DNA of 64,000 bases from Talaromyces rugulosus (lineage: Eukaryota > Ascomycota > Eurotiomycetes > Eurotiales > Trichocomaceae). Below are positions 13,503 to 24,394 of this stretch, in pieces; positions within the stretch are counted from its first letter, which is position 1, and every line of letters begins with the position of its first letter. The stretch lies in contig NC_049563.1 in NCBI RefSeq assembly GCF_013368755.1, forward strand, positions 3,596,001 through 3,660,000, written 5' to 3'. A model generated the notes under the pieces. That model saw only the letters and a list, made by a program, of their open reading frames with translations. It did no database searches and was not told the origin of the DNA. The position numbers and the translations under genes were made by a program.

Positions 13503-15195
13503 ACGTATTTTATAACCCCCGTCGGCCACATAAGCCATCTCGGCCACCCACCCCACAAAAAATTATTATATCGACAAAAATGGAATAAATAATCAGAATT
13601 ATTATATAATTTCTATGTCAAATTGTTCAGACAGTATGTGCGAATATATCTAATTTATTTATAATTAGAATAAGTTCGCGGTACGTGCCTGCATGCCCCT
13701 AAAGCCACTTCTAGATTAAGAAGTTATAGAGCTTTTTAGGCTGTCAACGCTGCTACAGTAATTTCACAACCCTCAGAGACTATCAAAATCTCTGATTAGT
13801 TAATTGGATAATCTCTTATTATATATTTTTGTTTTTAGTAATGGTTTATTACTTATAGATCATGGTTTTCTTGTGCAAGAATAGTAGTAGAATTCATCAC
13901 TAAAAAGTATCTTTTTATTAACTAGATAAATTTAAATCAATAAAATATTATCTTATAAATCAATCTATCATCTTCGCCTAACAGATCAAGTTTTTAATAT
14001 TTTTTAGTGTTTTTAGGGACTAATTTACACTAGAATAAGCTATACTAAGGAAGGTAGATATTTGCAATTAAATATCAAGCTTTAATAATACATATTCTAA
14101 ATTAAATAAAGAAATACTAGTTGCTATAAAGCTATTTTTAATATTTTATATAGAATAGGCTTTATCTTAAATTTCTAGATATATTATTAAAAAATTATCT
14201 TTATTGATATGGTTAATACTATAGTATATCTAATTTTTAACTGCATATCTATATAATCGCTTAAGAACTGTAAAAATACCTATATCAAGTAGCTAAAGCA
14301 GATAAGACAAATATAGTAGTATATATACAGAAATAATATTATTCTAGGTATAGTATTAATTAAAGATATAAAATGATTACTATAGCTATTAAGAATTAAT
14401 CTATAATATTTTCTAATTATAATTAGTCTTGTATAAAGATTAAAAATCTTTTAAAGTTATTTAATCTTAAGTTTATTAGATATCTAATTGTTTAGTAATT
14501 TAGTAATTAACTAATTAAAAGATAAATAGAGTAAATTATACTAGTTAAATAGCTTATTAACTAACTTTAATATAATTCTATATATACTTATATATTCTAT
14601 AGTTATAATCTATTTCTGATTCCTAGACTACACTAAATAAGATTTATCTTTATAATTAGAGCTATATACAACTTTTATAATAAAAATAATCTTTATAATA
14701 AACCTAATCTTGTTAAAATTCTAAATATTATCTTTAATAATCCTATACTTAGTAAAAATATATATAAAATCGTTAAAAAAACTACTTATAATTATTAGAT
14801 TTTTATATAAAATGTATTCATAGTTATATTTATAAATATAATAAGTCTTAAGGTTTTACTAGTATTTTAAATAATTACTTATCTAGTATTTACTAACAGT
14901 AGATAGTAAGTTAATAAAATTATATTTAGTAAGCAAGTAATTAGCTATAAGCTCTATTATTAAAGATCTAACAAGACAGCTATGTTTATCTATAGAAATA
15001 ATCCACTCATAAAATAATGTTTCCTTAGTTTCTAATAATTTAGTATTATAGATGTGTTTATATAAGTATTAAAAGTAACTACTATATCTATTTTAAAATA
15101 TTAATCTTAGAATATTAAAAAGATATACTACTTTATATATACTGGTAATTTAGCTTTTTTTTAATATATTTATAGTAAGCTAAAGTCTACTCTTA

Positions 15196-17071
15196 ACGTA
15201 TTTTATAACCCCCGTCGGCCACATAAGCCATCTCGGCCACCCGCCCCACAAAAAATTATTATATCGACAAAAATAGAATAAATAATCAGAATTACTATAT
15301 AATTTCTATGTCAAATTGTTCGGACAGTACGTGCGAATATGCCTAATTTGTTTACAATTAGAATAGGTCTACGGTGCGCGCCTGCGTGCCCCCGAAGCCA
15401 CTTCTAGATTAGGAAGTTGTAGAGCTTCCTAGGCTGTCAACACTACTACAGCGATTTTATGACCCTCAGAGACCGTCAAAATCCTTAATTAGTCAATTGG
15501 ACAACCTCTTGTTGTATGTTTTTGCTTCTAATAATAGTTCATTGCTCGTAGATCGTGGTTTTCTTATGCTAGAATAGTAGCAGAATTCATCACTAAAGAG
15601 TATTTTTTTATTAACTAGTCTAACGCGCGTCTGGTAGGTAAATTTGAATTGGTAAGATATTATCTTATAAATCAATCTATTGTCCTCACCTAACGGGCTA
15701 AATTTTTGATATTTTTTAGTGTTTTTGGGGACCAATTTACACTAGAATAGGCTATACTAGAAAGGATAAATGTTTGTAATTGAATGTCAAGCTTCGATAG
15801 TATATGTTTTGAATTAAATAAAAAAATACTAGTTGCTACAAAGCTACTTTTATAATTTTGTATAGAATAGGCTTTATCTTGAATTTCCAAATATATCATC
15901 AAAAAATTGTCTTTATTGATATGGTTGATACTGCAACGTATCTGATTTTTAACCGCACATCTATATAATTGTTTAAGAACTACAAAAACACTCACATCAA
16001 GTGGCTAAAATAAATAAGATAAGTGTAGCGATATACATACAGGAATAATATTATTCTAGGTGCAGTACTGGTCAAATAAAGATATAAAATGACTGCTATG
16101 GCCATCAAGAACCAGTATACGATATCTTCCAGTTATAATCAGTCTTGTATAAGGGTTAAAAATCTTTTAAAGCTATTTAATCTTAAGTTTATTAGACGTC
16201 TAATTGTTTAGCAACTCAATAATTAATCAATTAAAGAGTAAGTAGGATAAATTATACCAGTTAAGCAGCTTATTGACTGACTTCAATATAATAAGTAAGA
16301 ATAATGTGATTCTACACATATTTACACATTCTACAGCTATAATCTATTCCTGATTCCTAGGCTGCACTAGATGAGGTTTTTCTTTATAATCAAAGCTGCA
16401 TACAACTTTTATAGTAGAAATAATCTCTATGACAAACCCAGTCTCATTAAAATTCTAAATGTTATCTTCAACAATCCTATACTTAATAAAAGCGCATGTA
16501 AAATCATCAAAAAAGCCACTTATAATTATTAGATCCTTGTATAAAGCGCGCTTATAATTATATTTACAAATATAACAAGTCTTAAAGTCTTACTGACGTC
16601 TCAAATAATTGCTCACCTAGCATTTACCAAGAGTAGGTGGTGAGTTAATGGAATCGTGTTTAACAAGTAAGCAATTGGCTATAAGCTCTACTATTGAGGG
16701 TCTGATGGGGCAGCCATGTTTATCCATAGAAATAATCCACTCGCGAAGCGATATTTCCTCAGTTTCTAACAATTTGGTGTTGTGGGCGCGTTTATATAAG
16801 CGTTAAAAGTGACCGCTATATCTATCTTGAAGCGTTGATCTTGGAATGTTGAAAAGGCGCGCTGCTTCGCGCACACTGGTGATTTGGCCTTTTTTTAACG
16901 CGTTTACAGCAAGCTGAAGTCTACCCTCATCGTTTGAGGGATTTTTTGCAGCGTTCCGAGGCATATTGCTGTGTTGGTGCGATTTTCAAATATGTGTAGG
17001 GTGGAAAGTGGGAGAAAATTGAGGGGGTGGCCGAGATGGCTTATGTGGCCGACGGGGGTTATAAAATACGT
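15196..17071 (-). mobile_element. pogo-1 inner copy, self-nested, TA target duplication
   Basis: This complete 1876-base transposon has ~47-bp terminal inverted repeats and TA on both sides (15194-15195, 17072-17073). Removing it with one TA rejoins the outer copy exactly: outer TCTACTC...TTTAAGGG aligns with inner TCTACCCTCATCGTTTGAGGG with transitions only. It therefore jumped into an older copy of its own family. Confidence 0.93.
15306..16964 (-). pseudogene. pogo-1 transposase pseudogene (Fot/pogo DDE type)
   Basis: The frame starts at an ATG (16964-16962). Its N-terminus is a psq/CENP-B-like helix-turn-helix, with LQLAVNALKKGQ, then VREAARLFNIPRSTLQDR. Around 15690-15995 it has the C-terminal part of a pogo DDE domain (INHINKDNF, then SIQNxKSxFVAT and ISKLDxQL-like blocks). 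The end carries a degraded CCHC knuckle (SNCKQ..H..TYCPN), closing at 15306. All these blocks lie in one frame of 553 codons, so no indels are needed; it is broken only by stops of the kind C:G to T:A change makes from Gln, Arg or Trp codons. The family acts in the nucleus by cut-and-paste at TA sites. This copy is dead. Confidence 0.85.
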
Positions 17072-17217
17072 TATCATTTAAGGGATTTTTTACAGTGTTC
17101 TGAGGTATATTGCTGTGTTGGTGCGATTTTCAAATATGTGTAGGGTGGAAAGTGGGAGAAAATTGAGGGGGTGGCCGAGATGGCTTATGTGGCCGACGGG
17201 GGTTATAAAATACGTTA

Positions 17218-17733
17218 TATTTTCTTTATAATAGTTTCTTTTTATTAATTTAGTCTACTAAGTAATACTTTAATAAAATAAAAAAAATAGATAAAATCCA
17301 TAATTATTTAAAAAGTAAATATATATTAAAAAAATAAAGATATTATAATTTAAAAATAATATCTTTAATAGTAATTTGGCTATATAAAAATAGTAAAGAA
17401 ATATTAAAAAATAATAAAATTAATAAAATAGATTATTTATAAAAAATTTTTATACTTTTTAAATAAAAAAAAAAGTATTAAGGCCCTTTTTTTTAATAGA
17501 TTAGAATTAGATTAGGAAATAAAGTTAAAAAAAAACTTTTAGAGATCTTTTTAATAAAAAAGATAATTATTATTAAAATAGAATTAATAAAAGTTTTTTT
17601 ACTTTATTTTTTTATATTTTATTTTAATTTTTTTTAATTATTATATTTCTTATATTTTTTAAGTATATTTTTTTTTATTTTTTTATTTACTTTATGAACA
17701 GTACTAGAACTATACTCTAAAAAAAAAGAATAA
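17218..17733. other. AT-rich RIP DNA
   Basis: This is the continuation of the sequence into which pogo-1 inserted. I see no readable domain. A less mutated patch near 17690-17720 is too short to assign. Confidence 0.4.
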
Positions 17734-18018
17734 TATAGTAGAAAAAATTTACTATATTAATATCTTTAAAAAGATAGTTTCTTTAATAGTTAAAAAAAAT
17801 ATATTTATATATAAATATTAAATAAATAGTAATAGAAAATAGTAAATAAACACTTAATATAGCTAGTATAAAGAAAAATTAATTTAGTTATTATTTAAAA
17901 ATATTTTATTAGTTTATTTATATACATCCTATCTGTATATAGAAGACAATGGTTCGATATACACCCTACTACATCTCATGCCAGTCCTTTTACCAGGATG
18001 TTCACATCTTCCACCACA
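17734..18018 (+). repeat. LTR4 relic, with unmutated 3' end
   Basis: This matches the Gypsy-4 LTR at 58806-59093 over its whole length (285 against 288 bases). The first ~200 bases are strongly RIP-mutated, but the last ~85 (GACAATGGTTCGATATACAC to TTCCACCACA) and the flank to about 18120 are not. No target duplication is evident and no Gypsy-4 leader follows, so it may be a solo LTR. Confidence 0.7.
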
Positions 18019-19549
18019 ATATTAACAGCTAATTGTCAAAACATATCAACCGTTCTTTACCAGAATAGATGTTCATTGGTAGTATTCTACTGAATAAGAT
18101 AGAGATTCTTAGTAACTAGGTTAGATAAAGAAATATCTCTTATAAATAAAAAGATATTTAATAGTAACTTATTAATAAAAAAGGTTTTTTTATATAATAT
18201 AGATTTCTATTTAATAAATTATTTTATAAAAAGATATAAGTATAGATTTTTTTAATCTAATTCTTTTTAATTAATTTATTAATAATATTCTTAGATTTTA
18301 TCTAAATAATTTAGATATTTAATTAGTTTCTATAAATTATATTTTTTAGAATATCTTTTTTATTTAATAAAATATAATATTTTTATTTTTTATTATTTAG
18401 TATAATGAATAAATAATTTTTTTTTTAAAAAATACATATATTTTTATATTTCTTATTATAATATATTTTAATATAATATTTATAAATATTTTTTTTAATT
18501 ATTATTTACTCTAATACTTCTTTTAAAATATCTAAGATTAATATAATATAATATTTATTTTATTATTATATTTTTTATATTATTTAAAATAAACTAAATA
18601 GTTAGTAATAATTCTATTTAATCTATTTAGACTAGCTATTAATTTATAGTTAATAATTTATATATTATTTTATATATTTTTATAATAGTTTATTAATATT
18701 TTAATATAAATAACTTATTTTGATTTAAAATTATTTTTATTAATAATCTAGTCTAATTAAATATTATTTTAAATATTAATATTATATATTACTTTATAGT
18801 TATATTTTTCAATATTAAGCTAAGGATAATAAATATATTTTATAAATTAATTTATAATAATAATTATATTAATATAGCTAACTCTAGTAACTAGATCTTT
18901 AGACTATAGTAATCTTTAGATAAAATCTATTATAATACTTTTTATAGTTATATTAATATATTTATAATATTTATTTTTTTATATAGTTTATATTATAATA
19001 GTTTATTTTAATTATATTTATTATATCTATAGATATATTTAACTATTTTTTTAATAATATTAAAATAATGGTATACTTACTAGTAAATATTTTTTTAATA
19101 TTTTTTATTTAATAGATTATAATTTTTATTAAAATTATAACTTAGTTATTCTATAATATAAATTTTTTATTTAATTATAGAATTCTAGTTTTTAGTTTTT
19201 TTTAGATTCTATTATTATTTCTTATTATTTCTTTAAATCTTTATTTAAATTTAGATTTATTAACTATAATAGTTATAACTAAGATTGTTTTTTTATTATA
19301 TTTAATTTTATCTAGATTTTTTTATAATATATTTGTTTTTAATTACTTAATATTAATAAAATAATCTAGTTATTTACTAAAAATATTTATTATAATATTT
19401 TCTTTTTCTTTAATATATTTATTAGTTTATTTATAATATTTTATATATAATTATTATATAGTTTAAAATCTTTAAAAAAAACTATAATATTATCAAAATA
19501 TACTGTTATAAATTTATTGAAATAATTTTTTAATAAATATATTATATAT
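18019..19549 (-). mobile_element. Degraded minus-strand Gypsy relic with RT motif
   Basis: At 19441-19548 the minus strand reads a reverse-transcriptase core: I-x-YLLKNYFNKFITVYF, then D-N in place of the catalytic D-D, then IIVFFKDF. RNase H and integrase would lie at lower coordinates but are too decayed to call. The RT is cut at 19549 by a solo LTR3. Confidence 0.65.
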
Positions 19550-19802
19550 TGTGACGGTCCTGACCCAGGCCTCGGGAACCAGCAGTGGCGGCCTGAGGCA
19601 CCACCAGGGAAAGGAAACCTAGAGCGGTACTGAGATAGGAATAACCTCATACAGAACCATAAAAAGGATAGACTGACGTACACAAAGGAATATTTCTCAT
19701 ATAACTAGCGGAAGAGGTTCTTTCTCTTCCTCTTTCCCTTCTCATATTTGGTTTTCTCATTGCAGAGTACTCTTAGAGGATAGGAATCGACTCGTCGTCA
19801 CA
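19550..19802 (+). repeat. Solo LTR3 (253 bp)
   Basis: The sequence starts TGTGACGGTCCTGACCCAGG and ends CTCGTCGTCACA. The same 253-base sequence occurs reversed at 55131-55383, and a RIP-decayed copy lies at 58647-58805. It is hardly mutated, so it arrived late, in the RT of an old Gypsy. No 5-bp target duplication is visible because a LINE tail abuts the right side. Confidence 0.85.
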
Positions 19803-19806
19803 ATAG

Positions 19807-20343
19807 TATTATTAATAAAAAAAACTATATACTGGCTTAGCTAAAGCGAGGATAGAAGCTCTATAGATTAATAAATAGTGCTCTAAAGCATGATTATTCT
19901 AGAATCTAAAGGCTGCTAAAGTGCTATTAATATTTATAGAGGCTATTAGGAAATAAAAGAATAACTAATAAATCTAGGAGTAGGCCTATAAAACTGATAA
20001 TTAGAATATTAAAGCTCTGAATAAGGAAAAGTAAGAGAGGAAAAAATAGTAGATATAAATAATCTATTGTTATAGATAATATTTAAATATTAGTAGCTAT
20101 AAAAAGAAGATAATAGTTATTATTTACTATAAACCTTTAAATTGTCCTGTATATATAAATGGTTTAAGGTAAGAAAAGCACTAGACACCTTGAAAGCATA
20201 GATCTAATAGGGGTAGAAATATTGATTAATAGGGGGTAACCTCTATAAGCAGGCCTAATCCACACGAATTGCTATCTATCATAGCCTAGGGCTCGGTATA
20301 GATGTTAAATATGATTAAATAAATAAAAATAAATAAATAAATA
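19807..20343 (+). mobile_element. LINE 3' fragment
   Basis: About 540 bases match the 3' end of LINE copy 1 (46484-47023). It covers the end of ORF2, the 3' UTR with CCTAATCCACACGAATTGCT and GGGCTCGGTATAGATG, and a tail of TAAA/AAAT repeats. It is 5'-truncated and moderately RIP-mutated. Confidence 0.85.
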
Positions 20344-21203
20344 ATTTAAAATAAATAATAAATTTAATAATCTAAAAGATAGATCTTTCTAAATATTTAT
20401 TTATTTATATATTATATAATTATCTAAATAATAGTTTATATCTTTACTTTATAACTTTTAATAATAATATTCTTTAACTAAGTTTTAAGTTTTTATTTTT
20501 TTAAAATAGATAATAAAATTAATAATAAATTTTATTTAATAACTATATATATAAGTCTTTTTTTTTAAGAATATATAAATAATTTTTAAATAATATTATT
20601 TTATTAATAATTTATTAATTATTTTTTAAGTTTTTTATTTATTCTTTTACTTTTATTGTAATAATATATTATTTATTAATTATTATAGTATAAGCACTAG
20701 ATTAATTCTAACTATAATTATATAGATTTCTATTTCTAGATTATCAGTCTATAGATATTTTTTATAATTTAACTCTTTAATAATTCTATTATTTAAGATT
20801 TTTTCTAGAAATAAATTTTTTTTTTAATAATCTAGATTATCTATTTTATTACTATATTATCAGATTAAAGTATCTATAAATATATTAATCTTATCTAGTT
20901 AGTATTTTAAAGTAAAATAAAATTTATATAAAAATTTATATTATTTTATTTAGTAAATATTTAATAACTTTATAGATATAAAGTATTTAAAAGTTTAATA
21001 ATTAAATAAAATTTTAAATTATTTTTTTTTTAAAGTTTTATTAGTTTAGATCTTTATTCTTTTAAGATTTTAATAATTATAAATATTTTTTTATTATAAA
21101 TATTATAGTTTTTTTTAGCTAATATTATTATTACTAAATAAAATATTATTAAATATTATTTATTATTTTTATAATATTATAATAGAACTATTATAATTAT
21201 CTT
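20344..21203 (-). mobile_element. Degraded Gypsy pol fragment
   Basis: This stretch resembles 8660-9480 of Gypsy-1 copy B by eye (RNase H/integrase side, minus strand), though more diverged than the other Gypsy-1 copies. It is truncated on the right by the LTR of Gypsy-1 copy C. No frame is readable. Confidence 0.4.
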
Positions 21204-22070
21204 TGTGACGGCTGAACCTGAGGCTATCCATCCCCAAGTGTAGGAGCGGCCTTGTGGCTGGATGGGAGGTTTTAGGTAGAAAGGATATTAACCTTAACCC
21301 ATAGTGCTAGATCTAAGGATAGCCTTATCTTAGAGCTATAAAAAGTTAAATTAGTTATTTAAATATATAAAATAAAATTTTTTATAGATTTTAATAATTA
21401 GATTTCTTTTCTATATTTATTATTTTAGAGAGTTATATTTTTAAATAAAAATTAAATATCTTTAGAAAAAATATATTATATTATAATAAATATTACTATA
21501 TTTATTTTTATTTTTTTTATAATTAATATAGTTAGTACTTAATTATAATTAATATTTTAGTTATAAATAAACTTTTTTTTATCTTAATCTTTTTATATTT
21601 AGTATAGTCTATATAACTATAATAAATATTTTATTAATATTTTAATTTTAAATTTTTATTTATCTTTATTTAAAATTTAAAAATCTTATAAACTAGTGTT
21701 ATAGTAAAATTAAATACTATTAATAAATATTAGTATAGTAAAAGTATTAGTAATAATAATATAAAAAAGCCTAGTCACTATTTAATTATTAATTTTAAAA
21801 AATTAAAGCTTAAAGATATTCTTAAAAGATTATTTAATAAGAATAAATTTTTTAAGCTTTACAGAAGTAACTTTAGAAATCTATTTAAAGATTTATTCCA
21901 GTATCTTTTTATATAAAAAAATAACTAGAAAAAGCTTTTACTAAGTCTAGTAATAATAATATAGAAAAAATCAATTTTATAAAAAAAAAGATTTAGAATC
22001 TTAAGAATAGTTTAGTTAATTATTACTAAATATAATATTATAATTATTAATATTTTTTTAGCTAGGAAAG
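21204..22070 (+). mobile_element. Gypsy-1 copy C, 5' end, plus strand
   Basis: The 5' LTR1 is 21204-21480, starting TGTGACGGCTGAACCTGAGG. The gag leader follows, parallel to 23297-24240 of copy D. The copy ends at 22070 against another LTR. The first ~130 bases are well preserved while the rest is RIP-mutated. Confidence 0.8.
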
Positions 22071-22394
22071 TGTCAGAAGATTCGATTAACTACAGCCAAT
22101 CGATAGGCCTATAGACGCTACTTACCTAAGCAAGGCTATCACGGAACTTATACAGGTAGTTATAGGAAGATCGATATAAATAGAGTTATATAATTATATA
22201 GATAACATAGCTAACAAAACTGTTGTTAGGCTAAGAATATATTAGATATATTTTAATAAATATAGCTAACAGAGTAACTACTATAGAAATAGATATATTT
22301 ATTATATTTAAGATTTATTATATAAAGACACTTATTTACTAATATATATTTAGTTTGATTGTATTTTATTCTTATACTAAATAAAATCTATATT
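22071..22394 (+). repeat. Truncated LTR2-related LTR
   Basis: It starts TGTCAGAAGATTCGATTAAC and shares the CCAATCGATA, GACGCTACTTAC and promoter-proximal blocks with LTR2, but the middle differs. It is cut at 22394 by the LTR1 of copy D, so it is a diverged LTR2 subfamily older than copy D. Confidence 0.65.
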
Positions 22395-22452
22395 TGTGAC
22401 GGCTGAACCTGAGGCTATCCCCAAGGGTAGAAGCGGCCTCATGGCTGGATGG

Positions 22453-23076
22453 TGTCATAAGAATCGTGAACGCTCGGCCAATCGATAAGTAGCGGACGCT
22501 ACTTACATAAGTAAGCTGCCTGAAACTCCTATAGAGTAGACTTGCTAATTGCAGAAATAAAGATAGAAGTAACTATATAGGAACTTATATAATCTGAATA
22601 GTATGGATACACTAATCTAGTGAAGATACACTGAATGAATGTACACTCTAATAATATAGCTGTACTATTTCAGTGCAAATACACTCAGTGCAGAACCACC
22701 CACTCCATGTAAGTACACCCGGTGTGGATGCACCCCAAAGGTGTGCATGCACTATATTGGTAAAAGTGCACCATGGCATGTGACTATGCAGGGAGCATAG
22801 CCAAACATAGCCAACAGAGCATCGACTATGCTTGCTATGTTTAGGATTAACTATATAAGGACACTTATTTACTATTATATATCCAGCTTATTGTGTTTTA
22901 TTCTCTTAAGCAAATAGTATATTATTATTACTCTTCAATATACTTTGCAGTCTATCATTACGATAGTACTCTACTTATCCTAGGATTGCCTTATATAACC
23001 TTCTCATCTTGCCTTCTGTTAGCAGAATACCCACCCCGATTCACATCTTGGTGACGAGTTGTTGAACCGATTGACA
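22453..23076 (+). repeat. Solo LTR2 with GATGG target duplication
   Basis: The LTR runs from TGTCATAAGAATCGTGAACG to GTTGAACCGATTGACA, 624 bases, with GATGG on both sides (22448-22452, 23077-23081). It lacks about 33 bases within the CATAGCC repeats compared with the 657-base LTRs of Gypsy-2, and is only lightly mutated. Confidence 0.92.
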
Positions 23077-23356
23077 GATGGAAGACCTTAGGCAGAAAGG
23101 GCATTAACCCTAACCCGTAGTACTAGATCTAGGACTAGCCTTACCCTAAAGCTATAAGAGGTTAAACTAGTTATCTAAATATACAAAATAAAATCTTTTT
23201 ATAGATCTTAATAGTTAGATTCCTTTTTTATATTTATTATTTTAGAGAATTATATTTCTAAATAAAAATTAATATCTTTAAAAAAAGTATATTATATTAT
23301 AATAAATATCTCTATATTTTATCTTTATTTTTTTTATAACTAATATAGTTAGTATT

Positions 23357-23685
23357 GAGGCCCTGGATGAGGGAGAGCGAGAGGGGGAAGGATAGCGGGC
23401 AGGGGCGGCCCGCTATTGTAGGCAACGCCCAAACGTTAGTGGCCATAAGGAGGGGGTAGTGGTTGCCACCCACTATAAGCCCCCGAATCGTCCTGCGCAT
23501 ATAAGTGGCTTGGGGCGAGGAAAGTGCAAGATACCTTGAAAGCATGGATCCAATGGGGGTAGAGGCACCGGTTTATAGGGGGCAACCCCTATAAGCAGGC
23601 CTAATCCACACGAATCGCTGTCTGTCATAGCCTAGGGCTCGGTATAGACGTTAAATTTGATTAAATAAATAAAATAAATAAATAA
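23357..23685 (+). mobile_element. Short LINE 3' insert (~329 bp)
   Basis: It begins GAGGCCCTGGATGAGG and ends in TAAA/AAAT repeats, with the 12-bp duplication ATAGTTAGTATT at 23345-23356 and 23686-23697. It holds the 3' UTR and little else of the LINE. It is much fresher than the Gypsy-1 gag around it. A 48832-49159 copy starts within a few bases of the same point. Confidence 0.9.
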
Positions 23686-24394
23686 ATAGTTAGTATTTAA
23701 TTATAATCAGTATTTTAATTAAAGATAAACTTTTCTTTATCTTAATTTTTTTATATTTAGTATAATCTATATAATTATAATAAATATTTTATTAGTACTT
23801 TAATTTTAAATCTTTATTTATATTTATTTAAAATCTAAAAATCTTATAAGCTAATATAATAATAAAACTAAATATTACTAATAGATATTAATATAATAAA
23901 AGCACCAGTAATAATAATATAAAAAAACCTAATTATTATTTAATTATTAATCTTAAAAAACTAAAACTTAGAAATATTTTTAAAAGACTACTTAATAAAA
24001 ATAAATTTTTTAAACTTTATAGAAATAACTTTAAAGATTTATTTAAAAATTTATTCTAACATCTCTCTATAAAAAAAAAAATAACTAAAAAAAGCTCTTA
24101 TTAAGTCTAGTAATAATAATATAAAAAAAATTAACTTTATAAAAAAAAAGATTTAAAATTTTAAAAATAATTTAATTAATTATTACTAGACTATATCTAA
24201 ACTAATTATTAAATATAATATTATAATTATTAATATCTTTCTAGCTAAAGAAAATTATAAAAAAAAGATTACTAAATTACTAAATAATTAGCTGCTATTA
24301 AATAAAATTAATCTTAAATATAAATTATAAGAGATTAATATTAAGAATAAGTTAGAAGCTAATATTAACTATTATCTAATAGCCCTAGTCTATA

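Larger units (their letters stand above)
13503..17215 (-). mobile_element. pogo-1 outer copy, Tc1/mariner-pogo DNA transposon, interrupted
   Basis: The terminal inverted repeats begin ACGTATTTTATAACCCCCGT at 13503 and mirror this at 17215, each next to a TA dinucleotide (13501-13502, 17216-17217). The body (13503-15195 plus 17074-17215) parallels the inner copy along its length but is much more AT-rich, so it was RIP-mutated longer. The inner copy sits in it at a TA. The minus-strand transposase is unreadable here, while the terminal repeats are almost unchanged. Confidence 0.9.

Noticed and set aside
17951..17962. GGTTCGATATAC resembling a tRNA B box
   Set aside because: It is part of the LTR4 sequence, and no cloverleaf can be drawn around it; no tRNA gene was found in the window.
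19441..19683. 80-codon minus frame joining an LTR3 part to RT residues
   Set aside because: A chance fusion across the LTR insertion; only the RT part (19441-19548) is meaningful.
23312..23545. Frames around LINE 3' ends (also 36469-36729, 56043-56270)
   Set aside because: They are in the LINE 3' UTR, repeated with every copy, antisense to the element, and carry no domain.
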